A stretch of DNA of 64,000 nucleotides from Ophiura sarsii (lineage: Eukaryota; Echinodermata; Ophiuroidea; Amphilepidida; Ophiuridae): NCBI GenBank assembly GCA_035610835.1, contig CM069455.1, positions 53,796,639-53,860,638 on the forward strand, read 5' to 3'. Position numbers and translations under genes: made by a program. Positions 50,001-53,874 of the stretch are shown here, piece after piece. Numbering within the stretch: the stretch's first letter is position 1; each line of letters opens with the position of its first letter. The notes beneath the pieces are model-generated. The model had not been told where the DNA came from, ran no database searches, and saw only the letters and a list, made by a program, of their open reading frames with translations.

Positions 50001-53000
50001 CAAATGTCACAAGTGTAGGCTCAACTTTGACATGCACATTAAAGGTAGATGACCCGATTTTCAACTTTATGTTTTCTATTTTACATGAAAGGTCATCCTT
50101 AAAATTGTTGCATTCCAAAGTTTGAGTTGCATAACTCCAATGGTTCTATTTTTAGAAGCGCAAGGTCAAAAGACACGTGCCCATTGAGTAGTACACAGAC
50201 TGGTTGGTGGTTAACCAGTAACCACCTTTGGCAGTAATTCACCACATTTTAGCCTATAATTTCCAAATGAAACATTTCTGCCCCTAATATTTTACAGACA
50301 TAATGAGAAAAATATGGGGATTCTTCTGATACCAAAATAGCTTGATGTGAGGAGAAAAATCATAGCCCCAAAAAAGTGATCGGGCCATATACCTTTAACC
50401 CCCTGGGCACTACTGGCATTGTACAGTATGCTGGTGCCAGGACTACCCATGTTTTTAGTGTTTTCAGCACATTTGGGTCTTGATGAGTAAATTGATTTTT
50501 CTTATTGAAAACAACTTGGGAAGTATAGAAAAGTATATATATCCTTGAAGCTAATAATATTTCCAATCAAACTATAAAAAGAAATCCCGAAAAAAAATTA
50601 CGGTACGCGAGGTCAAATGAAACAAAATGGTGTTCGACCCATACTTGTTTTGTACTCTTTTACCATATTTATCTAATATAATAACATCAATTAGATAAAT
50701 ATGAACTAATAGAATAAAGGCCACCTTCCAACAAAGATTTTTTTTTTTTTTTTATGAAAATCGGATATTGTAGTAATATATTACGCATTTTTTCACAATT
50801 TCCAACAAAAAAATAGCAATTTTCAACAAAAATGGCCGAAAATAGCTATTTTTCAAAGAAAATACAAATTACACTGAAAATTATCACTTTTGAAGTTTGT
50901 AAAGCATTTATAATGTATTATACCACCAAGTCAACTAATATAAACAATATTTCATCTAGACTGTATAAAAACAGTGAATAAATTATTCAAATTCACCTAA
51001 AAATTTGTATTTTTGGACCAAAATTGTGATTTTTGATCAAAATTATGCATATTTTTTTAATTCGAGGAAAAAATGTGAATTTCTTGCCATGTTACCGTTT
51101 TTTCATAATTGTTGTTTTATTTCTTTAGTTCAAAAGTGGTCATAATTATTCTGGGCTGCTTTGTTATGTATTTTTATAACAAAATCATTGTAAAAGGATA
51201 CAAGCAATAGTCGAGTGTCACATTGTTACATGTACAAACTTTTTATAGCACACACGTTTTCAATATTTAGCCGGTATTATAGTATTACCCATTCAAAATA
51301 ATGTAATTCAAAATAAAACAATATAAATACCGGTAATAACAAAAATGTTGCTATAAAAAGTGCCTTACATGTATGTCAATGATTACTTTTCAATTATTTT
51401 TAATTTATATTATTATTACGGCATGGAATAAAAAGTTTTTTGTAGCAACTTTTTATTGCATGTCGTAATAATATAAATTCAAAATAATTTTTAAAACATT
51501 TGAATTATATGCAATGATGATTGAATAAAAGCTACAAAGTAGCATGAAACCATTTCTTTTCAGCAGAGTTCATCCTGAAGAAAAAGGTAAGTTTACAATG
51601 TTTACGATATCACTTCATCAAACAAATTTATTTTTATTTCAACCTCAAAAATCATGAAATGTTTTCTAATTTCAATGTTAGTTTTATCATTACATCTATA
51701 CCAAGAACAGTGTACCTCATATTTTACAGGTACAGATCATGTTGTGTGTGATTTTATGCAGTCAATAGTTCACTGGCTTTGAGTTCTCATGATCATTGAA
51801 GCAGTCTATTACCAGGCACTTCTGTGAATGTTGGTGTAAAAGATATACCGTCGGAAAAATCAACACCTCCGAATTCGGAGGACTGTTCGTCACTACTTCC
51901 GGGTTCACTTTCTGATTCATTTTCACTCTCATCACCATCATCATTACTCATTTCGTCATCTGACTCCACGCAAAATTCATCTTCATCACGTAAACATTCT
52001 TCAAACTCTTCTGTATCAGATATTGGTATTTGAGGCATTATTTGCCGCTGTATCGAACATCGCATCTCTTTGTGTACCGTCCATTTTGGATTGAAAATCC
52101 GAATTTATGTCGGCCGCAAGAAAATATTACCTCATTTTTGATTGGCTATAATCGACTATGTCATGGGGTCAGGTCAACAAACAACCAATCAAAATCAAGG
52201 ATACTTATTTTTAAAGGGAAGTAGATGCTGGCGATTGCTAATTAATATTCAGTAGCCGGGTGACGTCATGCTTCTCAGAAACCGACGCTTTGATAGGGCC
52301 GACTCATCGGCCTGTAGTCCGGGGGATTGCCGATTCGAAAGCCGATGGGTCGGCCTGTAGTGCTCAGGGGGTTAACATGTTTAAAATCCCACTGCTGCCA
52401 CCAAATGTCACAAAGCTGTGTTGTTAGTGTGAAACACCTGACAAGGCAAGTCTAATTTTGGTCAATAGATGATTTGACCTGTGACATAATGCCCGGCAGT
52501 ATGTGTGCGGTGCACCTACAGGGAATGTGCTTTGTAAATTAAATTCACACTTTATTGATCATTACTTACAATGTAGAATAGTGCAGTCATGGTCTGCATC
52601 CCTAGCTCAATGAGAGACCAGGTACTAAATCTGGTTGCCCGGCAGTTATATGCATACGCACCATAAGGGCAGGAGCTTTTAAAATTGGCGCTCAGTGATG
52701 AGTATTTTGCCTTTGAATAATATGTATGCAGTAGTCATGGGATTTTTCCTAATACTAGCGTGTGTAAAAATGACTTAAGAATAAAATCAAATGTGATATT
52801 CAAAACTGCTAGTTTCTGAAAGTTTCAAAAGGTTTCTTGCTGATTCAATGATTAACGTACCCAACACAGTCTATCGCAAATTCCCAGTTATAAACTAAAT
52901 TTCTAAATATGTCATTTTTTAACCACATTCCATCATGCATATTTTCAAAGTATTCTCTACGAAATTCTGCAGTATTTATCGAAAAACGCAGGGGAAAAAA

Positions 53001-53874
53001 CATACCCAAAAAGTAGCATAAAAAACCCTTCGAAAAACTGCATAGATTTTCATCTGATTTTTCCCCACTACACCGCCATTTTGTCTTGTTTCATTTCACC
53101 TAAAAATGATCCAGGCCTGATGACGTCATTATCGGAATACTTCCGACAGACGCTCGGCCTCTGAATTCATAAGGTTTATCGCGAATAAAAAAACCCATTG
53201 ATTATCCTTTTCTGTTGCATTGTGGGATCGCAGAAGTGCAATATCTGCCACATTCTGGATCCCACAATGCATCAGGAAAGGATAATCAATGGATTTTTTT
53301 TCCGATTGGCGATAAGGCTTTATATTCACAAATCTAAGTCTGTGAAAAGCCGGTCTCCAAAACACTGTCATAATGAGCTGCGAAGTACTCCAAACCATCC
53401 CAGCGGTCACGCTGGCTGGCTGCTGGTCGACGCCCCCCCCCCCCCCCAAAAAAAAAATTAAAGAAAGAAAGAAAGAAAGAAAGAAGGATTTCTTCTTTAT
53501 TTATTTATTTATTTGTTTGTTGAGGCACTCTTCCTTCAAGGAAGAGTGCCTCAACAAGGTTATGTGATTATGTAAGTTTTAGATCATTATAATAATATGA
53601 TGCCGATCAAATACATAGTCGGATCCGAGATCTGAAGAATTCCAAGCAAAGTGCCAAAGTCTAGGATCAATCAATATCATCAATATCATGCAATCAATGG
53701 CATACAATATGAAATGAATCAGGGCTGTCGAATTCTGCACTGACAGAGTGTCATGTTCACTGAGAAAGAATCAACCCTAAAGATCCGAGTTTGTTACAAA
53801 CCTCTGAATTCATCAGGATAAATCGACTCCAGTGCTGACACTTCATTTTCTTGCTCTTCTTTGTAGTCCGTCAT
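18311..53874 (-). CDS. RWDD1: RWDD1-like RWD domain protein, 7 coding exons
   Basis: Joined from 53874-53802, 49693-49616, 48437-48304, 44615-44466, 42671-42551, 22358-22296 and 18393-18311. All introns are GT-AG and every partial codon joins correctly (phases 1,1,0,0,1,1). The product is about 233 residues, close to the roughly 243 of vertebrate RWDD1. In order it has an N-terminal RWD domain (start MTDYKEEQ, motif ALESIYPDEF, then YPDEAP, the RWD YPxxxP signature), a long charged helix (LNERVDERQREKEEQ), a segment around FLEWKANFD, and an acidic tail ending DEELED. RWDD1 (DFRP2) is known to bind and stabilise the GTPase DRG2 in the cytoplasm; that role is taken from the family, not seen here. 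The gene is large because introns 1, 3 and 5 are full of transposons, and intron 5 holds an antisense FREP cluster. Confidence 0.93.
18541..18987. mobile_element. Mariner-type MITE, 447 bp, in RWDD1 intron 6
   Basis: Ends CACTCGGCAAAAGAAGTTCT and AGAACTTCTTTTGACGAGTG-like (AGGAACTTCTTTTGACGAGTG), with TA on both sides. The arms pair further inside (TCAAAATAAGCAGA / CTGCTTATTTTGA). Confidence 0.85.
19075..19600. mobile_element. Inverted-repeat element and hairpin
   Basis: A hairpin at 19075-19119 (GGGTGATACAA...TTGTATCACCC) is followed by a larger pair, ATTATTTATATCAGGCTTTT (19135-19154) and AAAAGCCTGATATAAATAAT (about 19581-19600). Confidence 0.65.
19601..20111. other. RWDD1 intron 6 sequence, no gene seen
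   Basis: A GC-rich patch at 19735-19800 (CAGGGGCCCTAAGGTGGGCC), otherwise nothing. Confidence 0.45.
20112..20400. mobile_element. AGGCATATTATGTGATC foldback MITE, copy 2
   Basis: Shares TGTGATCTCTTCCAGGG, AGATTTTCTTGCAGATTTAC and the inner arm pair GTAACTCAGAATAT / ATATTCTGAGTTAC with other members. The outer ends are worn. Confidence 0.75.
20669..20790. repeat. Inverted repeat with perfect 17-bp arms
   Basis: GCGAGGCTCTCCCCTCA at 20669-20685 and TGAGGGGAGAGCCTCGC at 20774-20790; CG-rich loop. Confidence 0.8.
20839..21174. repeat. Tandem duplication of a segment of about 160 bp
   Basis: 20839-21000 and 21018-21174 share ATCACAGTATCTATAGTGTG and TTATTCCATATTGATTTAAA. Both contain a left MITE end (AAAGGGG(A/C)ACTGAGA). 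Confidence 0.8.
21116..21466. mobile_element. TTAA MITE with AGGGGCACTGAGA ends
   Basis: AGGGGCACTGAGATAT and TATCTCTCAGTGCCCCT-type ends with TTAA at 21112-21115 and 21467-21470. Related to the ends of the satellite-carrying element at 37640-40285. Confidence 0.8.
21875..22246. mobile_element. GTGACGTGATCAAGCG MITE, copy 3
   Basis: The same family, with an extra stretch of about 115 bp in the middle (22044-22160). It ends 50 bp from the RWDD1 exon 6 donor. Confidence 0.78.
22296..22358 (-). CDS. RWDD1: RWDD1 exon 6
   Basis: A 63-nt exon with acceptor CTTTTTATGCAG and donor GTGAGT. It encodes GRELFEKNEDLFTSDIALLE and then E, matching the family's G(K/R)xLFExxxxLxTSD segment. A MITE ends about 50 bp from its donor. 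Confidence 0.9.
22640..23226 (+). repeat. FREP upstream duplicon, copy 1
   Basis: Begins near GGCATGCAGTTTTTTGGG and runs to the gene 1 start. Homologous stretches are 30760-31107 and 35230-35749. It contains shared blocks TAGTTCCTGTCTGCCTTT, CATCCACCTACATTATACAC and GGTGCAAYRCTRGYGAGTTG, plus an internal duplication of the last block (about 22840 and 22970). The homology shows that promoter and gene were duplicated together. Confidence 0.8.
23112..23118 (+). promoter_or_regulatory. TATA box of FREP gene 1
   Basis: TATATAA in the context TCTGCCTATATAACACA, 115 bp upstream of the ATG, conserved with gene 3. Gene 1 has a gap of about 50 bp between the TATA box and the ATG compared with gene 3. 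Confidence 0.6.
23227..24177 (+). CDS. Fibrinogen-related (ficolin-like) secreted protein 1
   Basis: A single-exon gene of 316 residues. The start is the ATG in context ATCATGG (MAGNTLALTL); the frame upstream has only a TTG. Residues 1-25 are a hydrophobic signal peptide (LALTLVVTILLVY). A cysteine-bearing spacer (C26, C31, C36, C78) follows, then a fibrinogen C-terminal domain from about 97 (ARDCGDIAAQG) with WTVFQRRQDG, GFGYFESEFWLGLD, the calcium-site triad in KDNDND (D249, D251, D253), GWW and CHDANLNG. C101/C139 and C259/C272 are the expected pairs. There is no collagen region. Such lectins bind acetylated sugars or microbial surfaces. Odd points: FNRFWGEY where paralogue 3 has FYRDWEDY, and a 2-residue deletion after GTAL. 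AATAAA lies 8 nt past the stop. Confidence 0.92.
   Translation: MAGNTLALTLVVTILLVYNTNYSVYCINTQCQGTECTLEDLDTTTGEKVLQNLTSTISKILESQLRIHITHDYNNSSCEATSNKPPRAPPMDITPQYARDCGDIAAQGHNKSGVYRVQPKIHPVVSSTGTVISDFEVYCDLESDDGAWTVFQRRQDGLVDFNRFWGEYKRGFGYFESEFWLGLDKLQRLTTQDLYRLKVIVEDANGDTVYETYDNFRIGDESSSFKLSLGAHEGTALSHAANMRFSTKDNDNDPHSGHCAQLYKSGWWFDQCHDANLNGWYLTPGVVGSTGITWYQWKDNTHKTLKSTVMKIHRME
24178..24402 (+). repeat. FREP 3' flank, copy 1
   Basis: The 3' UTR with AATAAA at 24185-24190, homologous to 36719-36968 and 37260-37510. It is interrupted at 24403 by a SINE and resumes at 24884. Confidence 0.75.
24403..24883 (+). mobile_element. tRNA-derived SINE in the FREP 1 3' flank
   Basis: The head at about 24409-24482 has a pol III A box (TGGTCTAGCGGATACTT) and B box (GGTTCGAGTTCC). 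The body ends in a segment with CACCCATGTATAAATGGG, a motif common in invertebrate deuterostome SINE tails. The flanks TTATTATGACAAAT and TTATTATGCAAAT are a target-site duplication. The uninterrupted target is seen in the paralogous flanks at about 36945 and 37480. Confidence 0.85.
24884..25612. repeat. Downstream FREP duplicon, copy 1
   Basis: Shares with 25647-26256, 37480-37635, 40290-41100 and (partly) 29548-29775 a run that includes TGTAATATTATGTATTCTTA, TTCTCATTGGTTCTCAGAG, GGTAACTATAGTTTTGTTCC and GGATGGAATGTTTGTGGG. It carries an uninterrupted TTAA at 25056-25059, the empty site of the 37640 insertion. No coding sequence seen. Confidence 0.75.
25647..26256. repeat. Downstream FREP duplicon, copy 2
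   Basis: A second copy directly after the first, with an empty TTAA site at 25785-25788. Its end (from about 26137, ACAAGGCGCTTCTCGAACGG) matches the sequences that precede the satellite arrays at 12686 and 37706. Confidence 0.75.
26359..26377. repeat. G run next to GCAGTGGCGGCGCC
   Basis: The CAGTGGCG motif followed by a G tract resembles one end of the hAT-type family at 54492. Only one end is seen here. Confidence 0.5.
26395..26806. repeat. Satellite array B, left part
   Basis: Four diverged 109-bp-type monomers with GATGACCTTGAATGACC and ATCAGCAAAAAGAACACACC. They stop at GAATCC, where a 2.3-kb insertion begins, and the same monomer resumes at 29126. Confidence 0.85.
26807..29125. mobile_element. 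Composite insertion with two identical 491-bp ends
   Basis: 26807-27297 and 28635-29125 read identically by eye and lie in direct orientation around a 1,337-bp middle. Each copy begins GAATCCACACCA and ends TGGTGTGGAATC, near-perfect inverted ends. The outer flanks are ATCC/ATCC (26803-26806, 29126-29129), a 4-bp target duplication within one satellite monomer. The inner flanks show no duplication, so the whole moved as one. It could be a composite DNA transposon or a coding-less LTR-type element, but the ends are not TG...CA, and I see no clear primer-binding site or polypurine tract. The middle has no recognisable gene; it includes a G run near 27844. Confidence 0.8.
29126..29547. repeat. 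Satellite array B, right part
   Basis: Resumes the interrupted monomer (ATCCCGTCAAGAGAGGCCTT) and continues for about four monomers, then breaks off into a FREP duplicon fragment. Confidence 0.85.
29548..29775. repeat. Downstream FREP duplicon fragment
   Basis: Starts abruptly at the end of satellite array B (TCTTCTCAGTGCGTCTACTG) and matches the middle of the duplicon up to the TTTAGACCGTAT block. Confidence 0.65.
29963..30006. repeat. TTGA tetranucleotide microsatellite
   Basis: About 11 units of GATT, with more scattered units after the next element. Confidence 0.9.
30009..30393. mobile_element. Inverted-repeat element inserted in the GATT microsatellite
   Basis: Ends CAGGGCCGTCAG and CTGATGGCCCTG. 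GATTGATC flanks occur on both sides. The interior includes a CAGTGGAGTAGCTAGG motif, a broken G tract (30155-30190) and C/G runs at the right (GGGGGGTGCACCCCCC). Confidence 0.65.
30532..30556. repeat. 25-nt G run
   Basis: An uninterrupted G tract just upstream of the FREP 2 upstream duplicon. Confidence 0.9.
30600..31107 (+). repeat. FREP upstream duplicon, copy 2 (TATA region deleted)
   Basis: Homologous to the upstream DNA of genes 1 and 3 as far as about 31070. It then jumps from AACTCTG directly to TATAAGGCACATATTG, missing roughly 150-200 bp that hold the TATA box and probable start site in the other copies. A new TATAAGG is formed at the joint. Confidence 0.8.
31108..32064 (+). CDS. 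Fibrinogen-related secreted protein 2 (diverged paralogue)
   Basis: A single exon of 318 residues with the same layout: signal peptide MAGNTLALTLAVTILLVY, spacer, and fibrinogen domain from VRDCGDIAAQG. It is the most diverged copy. The spacer Cys in GTEC is Tyr. The CHDANLNG motif, which in ficolins shapes the acetyl-binding pocket, reads CPYFNVNLNG with two extra residues. About six residues are missing near the C-terminus (WRRYTTLKST). The KDRDND calcium loop and four domain cysteines remain. The frame is intact, so the protein is probably made, but its ligand may differ. Upstream it has lost the stretch that holds the TATA box in copies 1 and 3. Confidence 0.88.
   Translation: MAGNTLALTLAVTILLVYNTNYRVYCINTQCHGTEYTLEDLGLDTTIGEKVLQNLTSTISKILESLLRIQSTHDYNNLMCAATSKPGRAPPTDITPRYVRDCGDIAAQGHNKSGVYIVRPNVHPVVSSMETDISEFEVYCDFDSDDGAWTVFQRRQDDSVGFYRDWEDYKRGFGYFDSEFWLGLDKMHRLTTQGHYKLKVIVEAANGNEEYAIYNNIKIRDQAMSYKLLLGDYEGTAGDVMRVQSDMAFSTKDRDNDNELLISCAQSHKGGWWYNRCPYFNVNLNGLYLTPGVVDSTGIIWRRYTTLKSTKMMIRRME
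32065..33250 (+). repeat. FREP 2 downstream region with diverged tandem repeats and a MITE
   Basis: Four diverged copies of a block of about 85 bp, TGAAACTGTAA...ATCATGAAAATACACTGCAT...CAGATAAAAGGATAAAT, lie at about 32110, 32720, 32925 and 33060. The inverted-repeat element 32249-32630 has inserted after the first. The block also resembles the 3' flank of genes 1 and 3. ATTAAA at 32134-32139 is a possible poly(A) signal. Confidence 0.6.
32249..32630. mobile_element. AGGCATATTATGTGATC foldback MITE, copy 3
   Basis: Complete, with TTAA at both borders (TTTAAAGGTATATTATGTGA ... CATATGCCTTTAA). The arms pair almost throughout. It lies in the FREP 2 downstream region. Confidence 0.85.
33255..33358. 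mobile_element. AGGTATATGGCCCGATC MITE, fragment
   Basis: Matches the left part of the 16420 element (CACATCAAGATATTTTGATA, CCCCATATTTTTCTCATTA), then stops. Confidence 0.7.
33360..34554. other. RWDD1 intron 5, no gene seen
   Basis: A G run (about 34008-34027), C runs near 34222 and 34335, and AT-rich sequence. No supported gene. Confidence 0.5.
34555..34806 (-). mobile_element. Repeat element with a tRNA-Asp-like core, copy 2
   Basis: About 90% like copy 1. The tRNA-like core (34602-34672, minus strand) keeps the Asp anticodon context CGCCTGTCACGCGG and B box GGGTTCAATTCC. The right end is telomere-like, TAGGGTTAGGGTTA. The left end differs from copy 1, so it is probably truncated there. 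The acceptor stem does not pair. Confidence 0.75.
34807..35229. other. RWDD1 intron 5, no gene seen
   Basis: A CA-rich tract (34860-34930) and short repeats GAGTTATNGTCATTGAT at 35000-35045. Confidence 0.5.
35230..35749 (+). repeat. FREP upstream duplicon, copy 3
   Basis: The longest and probably most complete of the three upstream regions. It includes the shared blocks, the TATA box and an extra 50 bp (about 35641-35690) absent from gene 1. Confidence 0.75.
35590..35596 (+). promoter_or_regulatory. TATA box of FREP gene 3
   Basis: TATATAA in the same context as in gene 1, 160 bp upstream of the ATG. Confidence 0.6.
35750..36718 (+). CDS. Fibrinogen-related (ficolin-like) secreted protein 3
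   Basis: A single exon of 322 residues from the ATG in GTCATGGCAGG. It has three extra residues in the signal peptide (MAGNTCTLALTL). The spacer and first half of the domain are nearly identical to protein 1, and the two differ most in the second half of the domain. Complete features: ARDCGDIAAQG, WTVFQRRQDG, FYRDWEDYKQGFGYF, GTAPDAMRSAANM, calcium loop KDRDND, GGWWYDKCHDANLNG. It seems the least damaged copy. AATAAA is just past the stop. Its 3' half and 3' flank are duplicated again at 36969-37510. Confidence 0.92.
   Translation: MAGNTCTLALTLVVTILLVYNTNYSVYCINTQCQGTECTLEDLGLDTTIGEKVLQNLTSTISKILESQLRIHITHDYNNSSCEASSKPARAPPMDITPQYARDCGDIAAQGHNKSGVYRVRPKIHPVVSSTGTVISDFEVYCDLESDDGAWTVFQRRQDGLVDFYRDWEDYKQGFGYFESEFWLGLDKLQRLTTQDHYQLKVIVEDATGDIVYATYQNFRIGDESSSFELRLGAHEGTAPDAMRSAANMRFSTKDRDNDVHSIHCAQVYKGGWWYDKCHDANLNGLYLTPGEVDATGITWEQWKGNTYETLKSTVMKILRME
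36969..37259 (+). pseudogene. 3' fragment of a fourth fibrinogen-related gene
   Basis: An in-frame piece starting FKLSLGAHEGTAPDALRSAA and running through KDRDND, GGWWYDQCHYANLNG to the usual stop. This is the last third of a fibrinogen domain, with no start, signal peptide or first cysteine pair. It is preceded directly by sequence matching the 3' UTR of gene 3 and followed by another copy of that 3' UTR. A tandem duplication of domain-end plus 3' UTR explains it. It could act as an alternative 3' exon only if a splice site is found near 36965; none is obvious. Confidence 0.85.
37640..40285. mobile_element. TTAA-flanked non-autonomous element carrying satellite array C
   Basis: Inverted ends AGGGACATTAAG / CTTAATGCCCCT (11 of 12 match) are flanked by TTAA at 37636-37639 and 40286-40289, the piggyBac-type signature. 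The same target without the insert is present at 25056-25059 and 25785-25788. The ends belong to the same family as the MITE at 21116-21466. The cargo is the 109-bp satellite element (37706-39980), whose own borders match copy 1. A unique stretch, 39982-40260, shows no gene. Confidence 0.88.
37706..39980. repeat. Satellite-bearing element, copy 2 (109-bp array C at about 37792-39860)
   Basis: The same lead-in and the same terminal GTCTCGCCTG / CAGGCGAGAC sequences as 12686-15166, the same monomer types, and the same closing ACGGCGGACGGC minisatellite (about 39880-39930). The right 780 bp is nearly identical to 14520-15166, so a whole unit was copied, not just an array expanded in place. Confidence 0.9.
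40290..41100. repeat. Downstream FREP duplicon, continuation after the 2.65-kb insertion
   Basis: Continues the copy that begins at 37480 and was split at TTAA by the element 37640-40285. About 270 bp (40770-41038) has no counterpart in the other copies. Confidence 0.7.
41101..41605. other. RWDD1 intron 5, no gene seen
   Basis: Includes a small hairpin GTCCGCCAT...ATGGCGGAC at 41303-41328. Confidence 0.5.
41606..42525. repeat. 94-bp minisatellite, about 10 copies, next to RWDD1 exon 5
   Basis: Units begin near CAGTATTGACATTGAGCAAC and contain AACCTTGAAGGGGC, GTGTGTATAAATTG and GATTCAGTCTAGACTGGATT. The oldest-looking unit abuts the exon 5 donor region (42525). The minus-strand frames across it are artefacts. 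Confidence 0.92.
42551..42671 (-). CDS. RWDD1: RWDD1 exon 5
   Basis: Acceptor TTTATATTTTCAG and donor GTGAGTC. It encodes AQRLKGTSVTLDAFLEWKAN and continues to NKLT plus one base. The GTxVT...FLxWKAxFD pattern is conserved in RWDD1, in the C-terminal region. The donor side runs straight into a 94-bp minisatellite, and the next exon is 20 kb away. Confidence 0.92.
42672..43452. other. RWDD1 intron 4, no gene seen
   Basis: Contains a G run at about 43050-43063 and otherwise unrecognised sequence. Confidence 0.45.
43752..43877 (+). pseudogene. Captured 3' coding-like fragment with poly(A) signal
   Basis: An open stretch of 41 codons starting EPKTFENEEDADKEEEEDIH and ending SGRIIKKKTYTDFV and TGA. 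A signal AATAAA follows at about 43909. It begins exactly at the border of a transposon end (GCTACGCCACTG). Acidic-then-basic composition. I do not recognise the protein. It looks like the last exon of a gene or of a transposon protein picked up by the surrounding element. Confidence 0.4.
44016..44073. repeat. 58-nt G run
   Basis: The longest homopolymer in the window. It sits inside the 43455-44212 element in RWDD1 intron 4. Confidence 0.9.
44466..44615 (-). CDS. RWDD1: RWDD1 exon 4
   Basis: Acceptor TTGTATATTTCAG is followed by exactly 50 codons. They start IEENVGMAMVFTLVSALQEY and continue into a highly charged helix ending RREEEE. The first part matches the end of the RWD domain in RWDD1, and the charged helix is also typical. 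The donor is GTACGG, weak but GT. A truncated duplicate of this exon lies just upstream at 44711-44767. Confidence 0.9.
44711..44767 (-). pseudogene. Truncated duplicate of RWDD1 exon 4
   Basis: A copy of the exon 4 acceptor (TATATATTTTCAG) and its first 57 nt (19 codons, IEENVGMAMVFTLVSALQE) with one silent change. The copy then runs into unrelated sequence with no donor, and a stop appears 13 codons later. Splicing into this acceptor would truncate the protein, so it looks like a decoy acceptor produced by a local tandem duplication. Confidence 0.85.
44768..46105. other. RWDD1 intron 3, no gene seen
   Basis: AT-rich with no recognisable repeat or coding sequence. The last bases, GGATAGTACTTACC, are the downstream half of the splice-donor target duplication. 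Confidence 0.5.
46106..47449. mobile_element. hAT-type non-autonomous element on a duplicated splice donor
   Basis: Termini TAAGCTTAGGG(A/G)TTTCCCGTG are inverted repeats (20 of 21 match) and are flanked by the 8-bp duplication TACTTACC at 46098-46105 and 47450-47457. An 8-bp TSD is the hAT hallmark. CCGTGA-type motifs cluster near both ends, as expected of subterminal binding sites. No transposase frame was seen. The TSD read on the minus strand is GGTAAGTA, the 5' splice site of the last exon-3 array unit. An ATGCA microsatellite lies inside at about 46848-46888. Confidence 0.85.
47457..48437 (-). repeat. Eight-copy tandem array of exon 3 3' part plus splice donor (121-bp unit)
   Basis: Donors lie at 121-bp spacing, with exon edges at 47457, 47578, 47699, 47820, 47941, 48062, 48183 and 48304. 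Each unit is 98 nt of RWDD1 exon 3 plus 23 nt, beginning GTAAGTACTATC and ending TACACAG. Units are nearly identical (for example CACCTCA/CACATCA and CTGTGTG/CTCTGTG). Since 121 is not a multiple of 3, reading through a unit meets a stop, and joining two 98-nt parts shifts frame. Only the first copy is productive, and seven copies are decoy 5' splice sites. Confidence 0.93.
48304..48437 (-). CDS. RWDD1: RWDD1 exon 3 (gene-5' copy of an exon array)
   Basis: Acceptor TTAATTTTCAG is followed by 134 nt encoding RIHVTLEFTYTEQYPDEAP and then a helix ending ITLLQEQ, with donor GTAAGTA. YPDEAP is the RWD YPxxxP motif. Only this copy has a proper acceptor and the first 36 nt of the exon. Seven further partial copies with donors follow it in the direction of transcription (to 47457). 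Using this donor keeps phase 0 into exon 4. Confidence 0.9.
48438..49399. other. RWDD1 intron 2, possible tRNA-like SINE remnant
   Basis: About 48719-48795 (+) has an A-box-like TAGCGCAGCTGGTATACT and a degraded B box (GGGTTAGATGCC). The rest shows no feature. Confidence 0.4.
49402..49585. mobile_element. MITE near the RWDD1 exon 2 donor
   Basis: TTCGGTCAGCGCCTATTTTC at 49403 and GAAAATAGGCGCTGACCGAA at 49565-49584, about 180 bp in all. It lies just inside intron 2. Confidence 0.8.
49616..49693 (-). CDS. RWDD1: RWDD1 exon 2
   Basis: Acceptor is TTGAATTCAG and donor is GTAAGA. It encodes LSTNPYHKFEITVSSEST and then an acidic turn GKDEDEE, the RWD strand-2/3 region of the family. The length is 78 nt: two bases complete the exon 1 codon, then 25 codons, then one base. 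A MITE ends about 30 bp beyond its donor. Confidence 0.92.
49790..50038. repeat. Diverged tandem repeat (ATCCCACTGCTGCCACCAAA)
   Basis: Three copies at about 70-90 bp spacing. A further copy lies at 52376-52420 on the far side of two inserted elements. Confidence 0.65.
50043..50394. mobile_element. AGGTATATGGCCCGATC MITE, complete copy
   Basis: Ends AGGTAGATGACCCGAT and ATCGGGCCATATACCT, with TTAA at 50039-50042 and 50395-50398. The right TTAA is shared with the next element. Confidence 0.85.
50399..52371 (-). mobile_element. piggyBac-like DNA transposon relic, about 1.97 kb
   Basis: Inverted ends CCCCCTGGGCACTACTGGC and, at the right, the complement of CCCCCTGAGCACTACAGGC, with TTAA at 50395-50398 and 52372-52375. 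It splits a tandem repeat that continues outside. Inside are a transposase N-terminal remnant and two AT-rich hairpins (51224-51370, 51385-51500). Most of the transposase is gone. Confidence 0.78.
51793..52065 (-). pseudogene. piggyBac-like transposase N-terminal remnant
   Basis: It has an acidic start (PQIPISDTEEFEECLRDEDE, then a long D/E/S stretch), followed by SFTPTFTEVPG and a stop. An acidic leader followed by a PxFxxxPG motif is usual for piggyBac transposases. A neighbouring frame continues NDHENSKPVNY, which suggests a frameshift. The DDD catalytic domain is missing. Confidence 0.5.
52421..53167. other. RWDD1 intron 1, no gene seen
   Basis: No recognisable repeat or coding sequence. 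Confidence 0.45.
53168..53325. mobile_element. Foldback MITE in intron 1
   Basis: Arms CCATTGATTATCCTTTTCTG plus TTGCATTGTGGGATC and the complement around a loop of about 30 nt. The arms reach TTTATCGCGAAT / ATTGGCGATAA. Confidence 0.8.
53461..53490. repeat. GAAA microsatellite, preceded by a C run
   Basis: GAAA units follow C and A tracts from about 53433, then TTTA units to 53512. Confidence 0.85.
53519..53555. repeat. Perfect 18-bp hairpin
   Basis: GTTGAGGCACTCTTCCTT, one base, then its exact complement. It follows a TTTA/TTTG microsatellite. Confidence 0.9.
53802..53874 (-). CDS. RWDD1: RWDD1 exon 1 (start codon)
   Basis: Starts at the ATG whose complement is 53872-53874, in context CCAATGA, and gives MTDYKEEQENEVSALESIYP and then DEFR. 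This is the first strand and helix of the RWD domain and matches the conserved RWDD1 N-terminus. It ends after one base of a codon, followed by GTTTGT as donor. That base joins the TG of exon 2 to make Val. Confidence 0.92.

Noticed and set aside
51824..52033. Plus-strand serine-rich frame
   Set aside because: Antisense shadow of the acidic piggyBac-like segment on the minus strand.
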